A stretch of DNA of 15,577 nt from Candidatus Fermentibacterota bacterium (GCA_012523605.1 JAAYTY010000139.1:1-15577), one strand, 5' to 3'. Positions 7,639 through 14,554 are shown, counted from the first letter of the stretch. The notes: generated by a model not told the origin, from the sequence alone. Made by a program: numbers and translations.

Positions 7639-8322
7639 TCATGTCTCCAGACGGCCGCCCCTCAGCCTCAGCACCCTGTCGGCAACGGCCGTGATCTCGA
7701 GGCTGTGCGTGGCCAGGACGAACGCCTGCCCGTGCGAGCGGGACAGGCTCACGACAAGATCCAGAACCTTCGACGCGTTTCCGGCGTCGAGATTTCCCGT
7801 AGGCTCGTCCGCCAGAACCAGGTCGGGGGAGCAGGTCAGCGCCCTGGCCAGAGCGGCCCGCTGACGCTCGCCTCCGGAGACTCTCGATGGGAACTGAGCG
7901 GCTCGCGATGCTATCCCGACCTCCTCCAGCAGCGCGGCTGCCCGCTTCGCCGCATCCTCCCCGGACATGCCCGCCAGAAGGCCGGGCAGCGCGACGTTCT
8001 CGGCCAGCGTGAACTCCTCAAGAAGGTGGTGGAACTGGAAGACGAAGCCGAGGTGCCTGCCCCTCAATCTGGCCCTGGCGGCCTCGCCGGCCTTCCACGC
8101 ATCCACGCCGGCGATGGAAACCCGGCCTGAGTCCGGAGGATCGAGAACTCCGAGGATGTTCAGGAGCGTGCTCTTGCCGGAGCCGCTGGGCCCAGTGACC
8201 GCCACTATCTCGCCCCTCGCGACGTCGAGATCGACCCCCCTAAGTATCTCGAGGACGGAGTCCCCCTCGCGGAAGGCCTTGCGCACCTCCCGGCACTCCA
8301 GCACCGTGCAGGGCTCATTCAT
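7639..8322 (-). CDS. lolD: Lipoprotein-releasing system ATP-binding protein LolD
   Basis: LolD is the ATPase that drives extraction of lipoproteins from the inner membrane for transfer to LolA and the outer membrane. The 227-residue protein has all ABC motifs: Walker A GPSGSGKST, the Q-loop region FVFQFHHLLEEFTLAENV (closely LolD-like), signature SGGERQRAALARAL, Walker B LVLADEPTGNLD, and the H-loop histidine in LATHSLE. The ATG at 8322 is chosen because it overlaps the end of the permease gene in ATGAATGA; the frame is open further upstream, but that stretch is inside the permease gene. No Shine-Dalgarno sequence is visible just upstream, so translation is probably coupled to the permease. 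MacB- and FtsE-type ATPases are close relatives, but the permease partner and the FHHLL stretch favour LolD. Confidence 0.93.
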   Translation of the reverse strand: MNEPCTVLECREVRKAFREGDSVLEILRGVDLDVARGEIVAVTGPSGSGKSTLLNILGVLDPPDSGRVSIAGVDAWKAGEAARARLRGRHLGFVFQFHHLLEEFTLAENVALPGLLAGMSGEDAAKRAAALLEEVGIASRAAQFPSRVSGGERQRAALARALTCSPDLVLADEPTGNLDAGNASKVLDLVVSLSRSHGQAFVLATHSLEITAVADRVLRLRGGRLET

Positions 8323-9562
8323 GGCGCACGCATTCGGCGGGAGGTATCGAAACCGCCTGCGCCGCGGGAAAGACCGACGCAAGGAGGCAGGCCGACATGA
8401 TGCCGGCGAGGACGGCGGCTGTCTGTCCCGGGTCGGGAACCGCGGGGAGGGTGTCCACCCAGTACACGGAACTCTCAAGAGTCACGGGCAGCAGGTTGTT
8501 CACCACCAGCATCACCAGGGCTGCGAAGGCCGTCCCTGCCGCACAGCCGAGGAGGCCTATCAGGAGCCCCTGCGAAAGCGCCACCCCGAGCACTCTGGAG
8601 GGCGATGCGCCCATGGCCCTCAGGACGCCGTAGTCCCGCCTGTGCTCGAGAGCGACCATGGAGAGGGCGCTCGAGAGGTTCAGCAGAGCTACCACGGTTA
8701 TCAGGCCGAGGACTATCGTCATCCCGAGCCTCTCGAGACCGAACGCCCTGAAGAGATTCTCGTGCCGGGCCATGAAAGCCTCGCAGATCATGAATCTCTC
8801 GCACTCGAAGCCGATATAGCTGTTCTCGAGGAGAGCCGAGAGCTCCGCGGCCGCGGCAGCGGGCCCGGTCCCCTCCGCGGCGCCCACGCCCGCGAAATCG
8901 TAGAGCCCCTCCATGCCGAAGAGTGCCGCGGCGGTTCCGTAGTCAGTGATGACCAGACCGGAGTTGTACTCCTCGAGCCCGAAGTCGCAGACTTTCCAGA
9001 CCACGATCGGGATGATGGTATCCACCACGGCCCTGCCCGCAGCGGAAATGGTGGCGGACTCGGTCGAGGCCAGCCTGATCGTGTCCCCCCGGGAGAGCCC
9101 GAGCCTCGAAGCCACGGTCTCACCGAGTACCGCCCCTTCCGGAACGCCTCCGAGGAGTTCGCCGAGACCCGTTATCTCGAGTTCCCTGTCCCAGCGGACC
9201 CCTCTCACGACCACTCCGGCGATGTCTCCGGAGCGGCCCGCCGCGACCGCCGCCTTCTCGATTCCCGGGGAGACCGCGGTCAGCCCGTGTACGGAGGCGG
9301 CGAGCTTCTCGACGAGAGCGATATCGGTCTGCTGGAGGGAGACGCCGACAGGCGACCTCACGATGAGCGGAGGGTTGGCCATGCCGAGGAATCCGGAGAT
9401 GGACCACTGGAATCCGTTCATGAACGCCTGGAGGAGAACCAGGGCGGCTACGCCGATGGCTATTCCAGAGACCGAGAGCACGGATACGAGCCGCACTATC
9501 CCGGAATGGGATCTGCTTGTCAGCTGCCGGATGGCCAGCCCCAGCAGCAGACCGGGTCTCAC
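8315..9562 (-). CDS. lolC: Lipoprotein-releasing system transmembrane protein, LolC/LolE family
   Basis: This is the inner-membrane permease of the Lol exporter, which takes up mature lipoproteins and passes them to LolA. The 415-residue protein has the LolC/E plan: a cytoplasmic amphipathic start (LAIRQLTSRSHSG), TM1 at about 24-47 ending in the typical LLQAFMNGFQ, a periplasmic MacB-like domain at about 50-278, then TM2 (281-304), TM3 (324-355) and TM4 (381-402) of the FtsX domain. EHRRDYGVLRAMGAS at 306-320 is the conserved cytoplasmic coupling stretch, and VYWVDTLPAVPDPG at 367-380 resembles the LolC/E segment before TM4. The start is GTG at 9562, sharing TG with the lysS stop; only a weak AGGCGG lies upstream. 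Only one permease gene is next to lolD, so it may form a homodimer, as proposed for LolF-type systems, or pair with a protein encoded elsewhere. Confidence 0.91.
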   Translation of the reverse strand: MRPGLLLGLAIRQLTSRSHSGIVRLVSVLSVSGIAIGVAALVLLQAFMNGFQWSISGFLGMANPPLIVRSPVGVSLQQTDIALVEKLAASVHGLTAVSPGIEKAAVAAGRSGDIAGVVVRGVRWDRELEITGLGELLGGVPEGAVLGETVASRLGLSRGDTIRLASTESATISAAGRAVVDTIIPIVVWKVCDFGLEEYNSGLVITDYGTAAALFGMEGLYDFAGVGAAEGTGPAAAAAELSALLENSYIGFECERFMICEAFMARHENLFRAFGLERLGMTIVLGLITVVALLNLSSALSMVALEHRRDYGVLRAMGASPSRVLGVALSQGLLIGLLGCAAGTAFAALVMLVVNNLLPVTLESSVYWVDTLPAVPDPGQTAAVLAGIMSACLLASVFPAAQAVSIPPAECVRHE

Positions 9563-11028
9563 TGCCGCACCCGCCTGAGCTGGGGAAAGAGAACGACGTC
9601 CCGGATGGACCCCGCGTCGAAGAGGAGCATCGCCAGCCTGTCCACTCCTATGCCCATCCCTCCAGCGGAGGGCATTCCGGTTTCCAATGCGAAGAGGAAG
9701 TCCTCGTCGACCTCTCCGGCATGGAGGTCGGACGACCCGGCCTGCTCCTCCAGCACCTTTCTCTGGAACAAGGGATCGTTCTGCTCGCTGAATGCGTTGG
9801 CGAGCTCGAGCCCGGCCACGAAGGCTTCGAAGCGCTCGGTGATCCCGGGATTGCCGGGCTTCTGCTTCGCCAGGGGCGAGAGGAACTGGGGGTAGTCCAC
9901 GACGAACGTCGGCTGGTGTATCCCCTCGGTGACGTAATGGTCGAAGAGCTTGTCGATGAGTGTCTCTCTGTCGGTGGCGCCCTCTGCGATCTCAAGCCTG
10001 TCGCAGAGCTTCCTCAGGTCGGCCGGAGCCCAGGAGAAGAGGTCCTCGTTGCTCGCCTTCCTGAGGGATTCGACGAACCCCACCCGCTCGAACGGGGGTC
10101 GCAGAGAGATTTCCATGCCGTGGAAGACGATCGTGCTTCCGCAGCCGGCTGCTTCCGCAGCCTCGCAGACCATCTCCTCGAATCGGCGCATCATGACTCC
10201 GTAGTCGGCCCATGCCTCGTAGAGCTCGAGCTGGGTGAACTCGGGACTGTGCGTTCTGTCGATTCCCTCGTTCCTGAAGTCCTTGCCGAGCTCGTAGACC
10301 CTGTCGAATCCGCCTACGAGAAGGCGCTTCAGGTACAGCTCCGTTGCTATCCGCAGGTAGCAGGTCTCGTCCTGGGCCCGGTACCTGGTCACGAAAGGCT
10401 CCGCGCTGGCTCCTCCGTAGATGGGTTGCAGAACCGGGGTCTCGACTTCGAGGAAGCCGTTCCGATCGAGATAGGATCTGAGAGCCGTCACCATTTTCGA
10501 GCGCCCCGCGAGCCTCCTCCTGTCGGCGGGGTTCACGATGAGGTCCACGCAGCGGTGCCTGTACATGAACTCGGTGTCGGAGAGGGCGTCCCAGGTCTTC
10601 CCCATGGAATCCGTCTTGACGACCGGCAGCGGCCTGAGACTCTTGGCAACGAGTGCGAGATCCTTCACCGCTATGGTCAGTTCACCGCTCCTCGTGAGGA
10701 AGACCGGGCCCGAGACCCTTACGATGTCGCCGAGGTCGAGCAGGTTCACGAGGGTCCATCGCTCCGCTCCGAGGTCGTCCGCCCTGAAATAGAGCTGGAT
10801 GGAGCCATCCTGCCCCCAGAGGTCGGCGAACACCGCCTTCCCGTGCTCCCGGCGGGAGCGCAGCCTGCCCGCGGCGGTGACGGGGGCTTCCGAAGGGCCG
10901 GCGGCTACGATCGCGGGTATGGACACCGCGTCGAAGGCGCGCGCCGGATACGGGTCTATGCCGATCCTCTCCCTCATCTCGGCCAGCTTGGCCAGCCTCG
11001 CCTGCACCTGGTCGTTGATCTCCATCAT
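9559..11028 (-). CDS. lysS: Lysyl-tRNA synthetase, class II
   Basis: LysS charges tRNA-Lys with lysine using ATP in the cytoplasm. The 489-residue protein is normal for bacterial class II LysRS. An N-terminal OB-fold anticodon-binding domain covers about residues 45-135 (VTAAGRLRSRREHGKAVFADL), followed by the class II catalytic core: motif 1 around GFLEVETPVL at 191-200, motif 2 FRNEGIDRTHSPEFTQLELY at 251-270, and motif 3 GGMGIGVDRLAML at 456-468. The YRHRCVDLIVNP stretch at 156-167 is also characteristic. Two adjacent ATGs are possible, at 11028 and 11025. The first forms an ATGA overlap with the prfB stop and has GGGGA 4 bases upstream; the second would change the protein by one residue. 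prfB-lysS is also a known gene pair in E. coli. Confidence 0.97.
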   Translation of the reverse strand: MMEINDQVQARLAKLAEMRERIGIDPYPARAFDAVSIPAIVAAGPSEAPVTAAGRLRSRREHGKAVFADLWGQDGSIQLYFRADDLGAERWTLVNLLDLGDIVRVSGPVFLTRSGELTIAVKDLALVAKSLRPLPVVKTDSMGKTWDALSDTEFMYRHRCVDLIVNPADRRRLAGRSKMVTALRSYLDRNGFLEVETPVLQPIYGGASAEPFVTRYRAQDETCYLRIATELYLKRLLVGGFDRVYELGKDFRNEGIDRTHSPEFTQLELYEAWADYGVMMRRFEEMVCEAAEAAGCGSTIVFHGMEISLRPPFERVGFVESLRKASNEDLFSWAPADLRKLCDRLEIAEGATDRETLIDKLFDHYVTEGIHQPTFVVDYPQFLSPLAKQKPGNPGITERFEAFVAGLELANAFSEQNDPLFQRKVLEEQAGSSDLHAGEVDEDFLFALETGMPSAGGMGIGVDRLAMLLFDAGSIRDVVLFPQLRRVRQ

Positions 11029-12123
11029 CTCTTCCCCGACTTCAGAAACTCCTCTATGAAATCCTGTATCCCGCCGGCCAGCACGCCGTCCACATCGGAA
11101 GTCTCGACACCGGTCCTGTGGTCCTTGACGAGCTGGTACGGCTGGAGGACGTAGGACCGGATCTGATTCCCCCACGAGACGTCTTTCTTGGAACTCTCCA
11201 GCTCTTCCTTCTCCGCCTTCTTCCTGCTCTCCTCGAGCTCGTAGAGCCTGGCACGGAGTATCCGCATGGCGACCTCGCGGTTCCTGTGCTGAGACCGCTC
11301 GTCCTGGCACGAGACCACGATGCCGGTCGGCACATGCGTGATCCTCACGGCGGAGGAGGTCTTGTTGACATGCTGACCGCCTGCGCCGCTGGCCCTGAAG
11401 GTGTCTATCCTGAGATCCTCCTCGCGCATCTCGATCTCGATGCTGTCGTCGAGGTCGGGCAGAGCGAAGACGGATGCGAAGCTCGTGTGCCTCCTGTGGT
11501 TCTGATCGAACGGGGAGCGCCTCACCAGCCTGTGGATGCCGTTCTCGGCCCTGAGGTAGCCGTAGGCGTACGGGCCCCTGACACCGAGCACGCCCTCACG
11601 GATGCCCGCCTCCTCCCCGGGCTGGTGGTTGAGGATCTCGGTTTCGAAGCCCTGCTTCTCCGCCCAGTAGAGGTACATCCGGAGGAGCATCTCGGCCCAG
11701 TCCTGACTGTCTATTCCCCCGGCCCCGGGCCGTATCGTGAGGATCGCGTCACTGCGGTCGTCCTTGCCCGACAACATGCACTGGAACTCGAAATGGTCTA
11801 TTTCCTTCGAGAGGGAGGCCAGGCGGACGGCCGCATCGGCCTCCAGCTCGGGATCGCTTTCCTGCTCAAGGAGTTCGATGGCCGCCCTGAGATCCTCGAT
11901 CTGTCTGGAGATCTTCCGGGCGGGCTCGGTCCAGGCCTGGACGTCCCGCAGTTCGTGTATCACCGAGAGGGCCGCCTTCCGGTCATCCCAGAAGTCCGGC
12001 CGGGACATGAGGGCGGAGAGCTCGGACTCCCTCTTCAGCAGAGCGCCGAAGTCAAAGGCCCTCCCTGAGCTTCTCCAGCCTGGCAACGGCAGATTCAAGC
12101 TCAACTGCTGCAATACTATCCAT
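11025..12123 (-). CDS. prfB: Peptide chain release factor 2, with programmed +1 frameshift
   Basis: RF2 recognises UGA and UAA stop codons and triggers release of the finished protein. The gene starts at ATG 12123 with frame MDSIAAVELESAVARLEKL, reaches TGA at 12054-12052 after 23 codons, and must shift +1 to continue with GAC at 12053-12051 (DFGALLKRESEL). The joined product is 365 residues, equal to E. coli RF2. In the product numbering the SPF anticodon-like motif is at 203-205 (LVRRSPFDQNHRRHTSF) and the catalytic GGQ at 248-250 (RASGAGGQHVNKTSSAV). SPF separates it from RF1, which has PxT. The shifted-frame region upstream of 12053 stays open to 12206 but does not resemble RF2, so a single-frame call there is wrong. 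A GAGG with a 4-base spacer precedes the ATG. The stop codon overlaps the lysS start. Confidence 0.96.
12051..12066 (-). promoter_or_regulatory. prfB programmed +1 frameshift signal
   Basis: On the minus strand this reads AGGGAGGGCCTTTGAC. It has the three known parts of the RF2 autoregulatory site: an internal Shine-Dalgarno-like AGGGAGG, the slippery CTT codon a few bases downstream, and the poor-context stop TGA followed by C. When RF2 is scarce the ribosome pauses at UGA, slips from CUU to UUU and continues in the +1 frame, so RF2 controls its own level. The E. coli site has the same CTTTGAC core at almost the same codon distance from the start. Confidence 0.95.
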
Positions 12124-12155
12124 CGAGCCTCAAGCTCCCTCCGCAAAGACTCCCG

Positions 12156-12184
12156 TTTATGGCGGAATGCGCTGGGCAAGGCAA
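12156..12184 (-). promoter_or_regulatory. Candidate sigma70-type promoter for the prfB-lysS-lol-clpC-bam-lpx cluster
   Basis: TTGCCT at 12184-12179 and CATAAA at 12161-12156 are separated by 17 bases. The -10 matches the consensus at 4 of 6 positions. It lies 33 bases upstream of the prfB start, which would allow a short leader. It is the best pair I see in the divergent region on this strand, but the match is modest. Confidence 0.35.
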
Positions 12185-12192
12185 GCGGGTCA

Positions 12193-12222
12193 TTGACCGG
12201 CAGCATCCGGTCTCAATATATG
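12193..12222 (+). promoter_or_regulatory. Candidate sigma70-type promoter for the SHMT-like gene
   Basis: TTGACC at 12193-12198 (5 of 6 consensus) is followed after 18 bases by TATATG at 12217-12222, within an AT-rich patch unusual for this GC-rich window. The expected start point near 12230 would give a leader of about 50 bases. It sits back to back with the candidate prfB promoter. Confidence 0.5.
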
Positions 12223-12246
12223 CCGGTTTTCGCATCGGGGGACACG

Positions 12247-12260
12247 CCCGCCCAGGCGGG
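12247..12260 (+). other. Leader hairpin just upstream of the SHMT-like gene's ribosome binding site
   Basis: CCCGC and GCGGG pair around a CCAG loop, ending 6 bases before the AAGGAG ribosome binding site at 12267-12272. Its place in the short leader could affect ribosome access, but the stem is only 5 pairs and it does not match a riboswitch I recognise. Confidence 0.3.
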
Positions 12261-12278
12261 GACTTCAAGGAGAGTCAG

Positions 12279-13718
12279 ATGGCAGGTATCGAGGAAAGGA
12301 TCGAGGAGCTTTTCGGGAGGATCGAGGCCAACAATCTCTGGCGCCAGCGAAGGTGCATCAACCTCATTCCCTCGGAGAACACGCCGAGCCTCCTTGTGAA
12401 GGCATGCGAGATGTGCGACCCCGCGGGCAGGTACGCGGAGCACAGGAGCATGAAGAACCGCGAAGTCTATTTCTACCAGGGCACCGACTTCATCCGCGAC
12501 ATAGAGCTCGAGGCTCAGGAGGAGCTGAGGCGGTACTTCGGCTGCACCGAGGCCGAGCTCAGGCCCGTAAGCGGCCAGATGGCCAACGAGGTGGTCTTCA
12601 AGGCCGTGACGAAGTTCGTGAACCGTGACAGCCCGAAGGGCACCTTCCGGAAGCTCCGCGCCGTGATGAACAACGATCTCGGGAAGGGCGGCCATCTCTC
12701 CAGCCAGCCCATGGGGGCCCTCTACAATTTCGTCGAACTGAATCCTGCGACCGGCGAGGAGAACTGCATCAACTTCCCCGTCAGGCGGGACAACATGTAC
12801 AGGATCGACGAGGAGAAGCTCGCCGGGCTGATAGAGGAGCACAGGCCCGAGCTGATCGTTTTCGGGAAGAGCATGTTCCTCTATCCGGAACCGGTGAGCC
12901 TCGTGGCGGGCCTGGTCAGGAACATGGACCCGAGGCCGGTGATCATGTACGACATGGCTCACGTGCTGGGCCTCTACGGGGCGTTCCAGGCGCCCCTTTC
13001 CGAGGGTGCGGACGTGGTGACCGGATCCACGCACAAGACGTTCTTCGGCCCCCAGAGGGGGGCCATAGTGAGCAACATGGGCAAGGACAGCCCTCTGCGG
13101 AAGCTCTGGCTGGACATAAGGAGCAGAGCGTTCCCGGGGAGCACGAGCAATCACCATCTCGCCACGCTCGTGGGTCTCCTGGTTTCGACGATCGAGATGA
13201 ACCGGTTCAAGGCCGAGTACCAGGCACAGGTCCTGCGCAATGCGAAGGCTTTCGCGAGACAGCTCGCGGACAACGGCCTGAAGGTCGAGGGCGACCCGGC
13301 CGACGGCTACACGATGACACACCAGGTCGTGGTGAGGGTCTCGGAGTACGGCGAAGGCGCCGACGTGGCGCGGCGTCTTGAGGAAAGCGGCATCATCGTC
13401 AACTACCAGGCTCTCCCGGACGACGAGACGTTCCTGGTCTCGAGCGGCATCCGCACCGGAGTGTCGGAGATGACCAGGTTCGGGATGGACGAGGACGACT
13501 TCGGTCCGGTCGCCGAGCTGATGGCCCGCTGCATCAGGAAGAACGAGAATGTGGCCGGCGAAGTGGCCGAGTACCGCTCGAAGTTCACCAGGATGCGCTA
13601 CACCCTGCCCCTGGAGAAGGCGATTCCTCTGGCGGCCAGGGCGCTGGCCTCGGCCTTTCCGACGAGCGACTACGCGAGGGCGCTGGCCGACAACCTTTCC
13701 ATGCTGGCCGGGAGCTGA
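12279..13718 (+). CDS. PLP-dependent enzyme of the serine hydroxymethyltransferase (GlyA) family, divergent, with C-terminal extension
   Basis: The family interconverts serine and glycine with tetrahydrofolate, or performs related aldol reactions. Family motifs seen: NLIPSEN at 28-34 (usually ASEN), RYAE at 51-54 with the catalytic Glu54, SGQMANEVVF at 99-108, GGH at 137-139 for the PLP-stacking His, YDMAH at 224-228 (D225, H228), STHKT at 250-254 with the probable Schiff-base Lys253, and GIRTG at 391-395 with the carboxylate-binding Arg392. The D-H-K spacing matches E. coli GlyA to within one residue. Two features are unusual. The stretch after YAE that normally reads GYPGKRYYGG is replaced by a longer segment (HRSMKNREVYFYQG). 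The protein is 479 residues, about 60 longer than usual, with the extra part at the C-terminus. Start ATG 12279 has AAGGAG 6 bases upstream. Whether it is the cell's true GlyA or a relative with another substrate is open, so no symbol is given. Confidence 0.85.
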   Translation: MAGIEERIEELFGRIEANNLWRQRRCINLIPSENTPSLLVKACEMCDPAGRYAEHRSMKNREVYFYQGTDFIRDIELEAQEELRRYFGCTEAELRPVSGQMANEVVFKAVTKFVNRDSPKGTFRKLRAVMNNDLGKGGHLSSQPMGALYNFVELNPATGEENCINFPVRRDNMYRIDEEKLAGLIEEHRPELIVFGKSMFLYPEPVSLVAGLVRNMDPRPVIMYDMAHVLGLYGAFQAPLSEGADVVTGSTHKTFFGPQRGAIVSNMGKDSPLRKLWLDIRSRAFPGSTSNHHLATLVGLLVSTIEMNRFKAEYQAQVLRNAKAFARQLADNGLKVEGDPADGYTMTHQVVVRVSEYGEGADVARRLEESGIIVNYQALPDDETFLVSSGIRTGVSEMTRFGMDEDDFGPVAELMARCIRKNENVAGEVAEYRSKFTRMRYTLPLEKAIPLAARALASAFPTSDYARALADNLSMLAGS

Positions 13719-13734
13719 GGGCTCTCCATGCGAC

Positions 13735-13760
13735 GGGGGCGCCGCTCGCGCGGCGCCCCC
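13735..13760. terminator. Strong hairpin between convergent genes, probable bidirectional terminator
   Basis: A perfect 10-pair stem (GGGGGCGCCG and CGGCGCCCCC) closes on the 6-base loop CTCGCG. It lies 17 bases after the SHMT-like stop and 19 bases beyond the rpsD stop on the other strand, so it can serve both transcripts. The downstream sequence is only moderately T-rich on the plus strand (GCTTCGGTTCT) and not T-rich on the minus strand, so termination may be imperfect or Rho-assisted. Confidence 0.7.
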
Positions 13761-13778
13761 GCTTCGGTTCTGCGTGGA

Positions 13779-14393
13779 CTACTTGGAATAGAACTCCACG
13801 ACCATGCGCTCCTGGACGTCGAGAGGGATGTCCTCCCTCGACGGAAGAGCCTTGACGAACACTTTGCGGTTCATCGGATCGACCTCCAGGAATGCGGGGA
13901 CCCCGATGCCCCTGCCCTGGGCTATGTTGTCCACCACCACCTTGAGGTCGCGGCTCTTCTCCCGGAGGGACACGACGTCGCCGACCCCGACTAGATAGGA
14001 CGGGATATCCACCCTGCGCCCGTTGACGGTGACGTGTCCGTGGGCGACAAGCTGGCGGGCGGCCGGGATGGTCGAAACGAACCCCGAGCGGGCGACGATG
14101 TTGTCGAGCCTGCGCTCTATGAGCTGGAGCATGATCTTGCCGGTTTCGCCGGTGTGCCTGGCGGCTTCCTCGTAGTAGTTCCTGAGCTGCTTCTCGGAGA
14201 GGCCGTAGTTGAATCTGATCTTCTGCTTCTCGGTGAGCTGCATCCTGTATGTTGACAGCCTGCGGCGCCTGTGCTGCGAGCCGGCCTCGCCAGGCGGGAG
14301 CTTTCTCTTGTCGGGCTCCTTGTGCGTGAGACCGGGCAGGCTGACGCCCAGCGCACGCACCTTGCGGAGCCGCGGACCGCTGTAATGTGCCAC
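13779..14393 (-). CDS. rpsD: 30S ribosomal protein S4
   Basis: S4 is a primary 16S rRNA-binding protein that starts assembly of the small subunit. The 204-residue protein has the S4 N-terminal region (residues 1-90; MQLTEKQKIRFNYGLSEKQL at 51-70 is highly typical), the S4 RNA-binding domain at about 95-155 (RRLDNIVARSGFVSTIPAAR and VAHGHVTVNGRRVDIPSYLV), and the conserved end IPLDVQERMVVEFYSK. It has no cysteine, so it is the zinc-free form. The start is GTG at 14393, preceded by GGAGG with a 6-base spacer. The gene stands alone here rather than beside rpsK and rpoA, with its own promoter upstream. Confidence 0.98.
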   Translation of the reverse strand: MAHYSGPRLRKVRALGVSLPGLTHKEPDKRKLPPGEAGSQHRRRRLSTYRMQLTEKQKIRFNYGLSEKQLRNYYEEAARHTGETGKIMLQLIERRLDNIVARSGFVSTIPAARQLVAHGHVTVNGRRVDIPSYLVGVGDVVSLREKSRDLKVVVDNIAQGRGIGVPAFLEVDPMNRKVFVKALPSREDIPLDVQERMVVEFYSK

Positions 14394-14405
14394 TACCTAC
14401 CTCCC

Positions 14406-14423
14406 GCGCCCTCCAGGGGGCGC
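14406..14423 (-). promoter_or_regulatory. Hairpin in the rpsD leader next to the ribosome binding site
   Basis: GCGCCC and GGGCGC pair around a 6-base loop, ending a few bases before the GGGAGG ribosome binding site of rpsD. S4 represses its own messenger through leader structures in E. coli and Bacillus, so this could be part of an autoregulatory site. I do not recognise a specific published S4 leader fold here; the role is inference from position. Confidence 0.35.
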
Positions 14424-14461
14424 CCGAACAGCCCAAGTGCCTGTGCCGTAAAAGCCCCGGC

Positions 14462-14490
14462 AATCTAGCCGCCGGCCATCATCCCGTCAA
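14462..14490 (-). promoter_or_regulatory. Sigma70-type promoter for rpsD
   Basis: TTGACG at 14490-14485 (5 of 6 consensus) and TAGATT at 14467-14462 (4 of 6) are separated by exactly 17 bases. It lies just downstream of the preceding gene's terminator and about 70 bases before the rpsD start, the expected place. It is the best promoter match in the window. Confidence 0.65.
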
Positions 14491-14510
14491 GACGACGTCC
14501 GGAGAAACAT

Positions 14511-14534
14511 GGGGGCCGGGCGAACCCGGCCCCC
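14511..14534 (-). terminator. Intrinsic terminator of the C25 peptidase gene
   Basis: A perfect 10-pair stem (GGGGGCCGGG and CCCGGCCCCC) closes on a TTCG loop as read on the minus strand. It starts 20 bases after the peptidase stop codon. The following bases, ATGTTTCTCC, give a short T-rich tail. The placement between the peptidase stop and the rpsD promoter supports termination. Confidence 0.8.
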
Positions 14535-14554
14535 GCGCCGAAGCCGTCGCCCCG

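Noticed and set aside
8323..8478. lolD start upstream giving 279 residues
   Set aside because: The added 52 residues lie within the lolC frame, are Arg and Pro-rich and unlike LolD; the ATGAATGA overlap gives the normal length.
7967..9895. Long plus-strand open frame of 642 codons opposite lolC, lolD and lysS
   Set aside because: It is antisense to three well-recognised genes, has low-complexity Arg, Pro, Gly and Glu-rich content and no family motif; high GC produces such frames.
9517..11154. Long plus-strand open frame of 545 codons opposite lysS
   Set aside because: It mirrors lysS in the complementary frame, with no recognisable domain or ribosome binding site.
11029..11310. lysS start upstream giving 583 residues
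   Set aside because: The extra part is a shadow of prfB; the ATGATG at 11028 has a ribosome binding site and gives the family length.
12052..12054. The internal TGA as a pseudogene mutation, sequencing error or selenocysteine codon
   Set aside because: The CTT TGA C context with upstream AGGGAGG and the exact 365-residue length fit programmed frameshifting; no selenocysteine insertion element is expected at this site in RF2.
12054..12206. In-frame upstream extension of prfB encoding a 51-residue N-terminus
   Set aside because: It does not resemble RF2, while the -1 offset frame from ATG 12123 gives a normal RF2 start and a textbook frameshift site.
12213..13322. Minus-strand open frame of 369 codons opposite the SHMT-like gene
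   Set aside because: Antisense shadow, His, Val and Leu-rich with no family features; the plus-strand frame has clear PLP-enzyme motifs, promoter and ribosome binding site.
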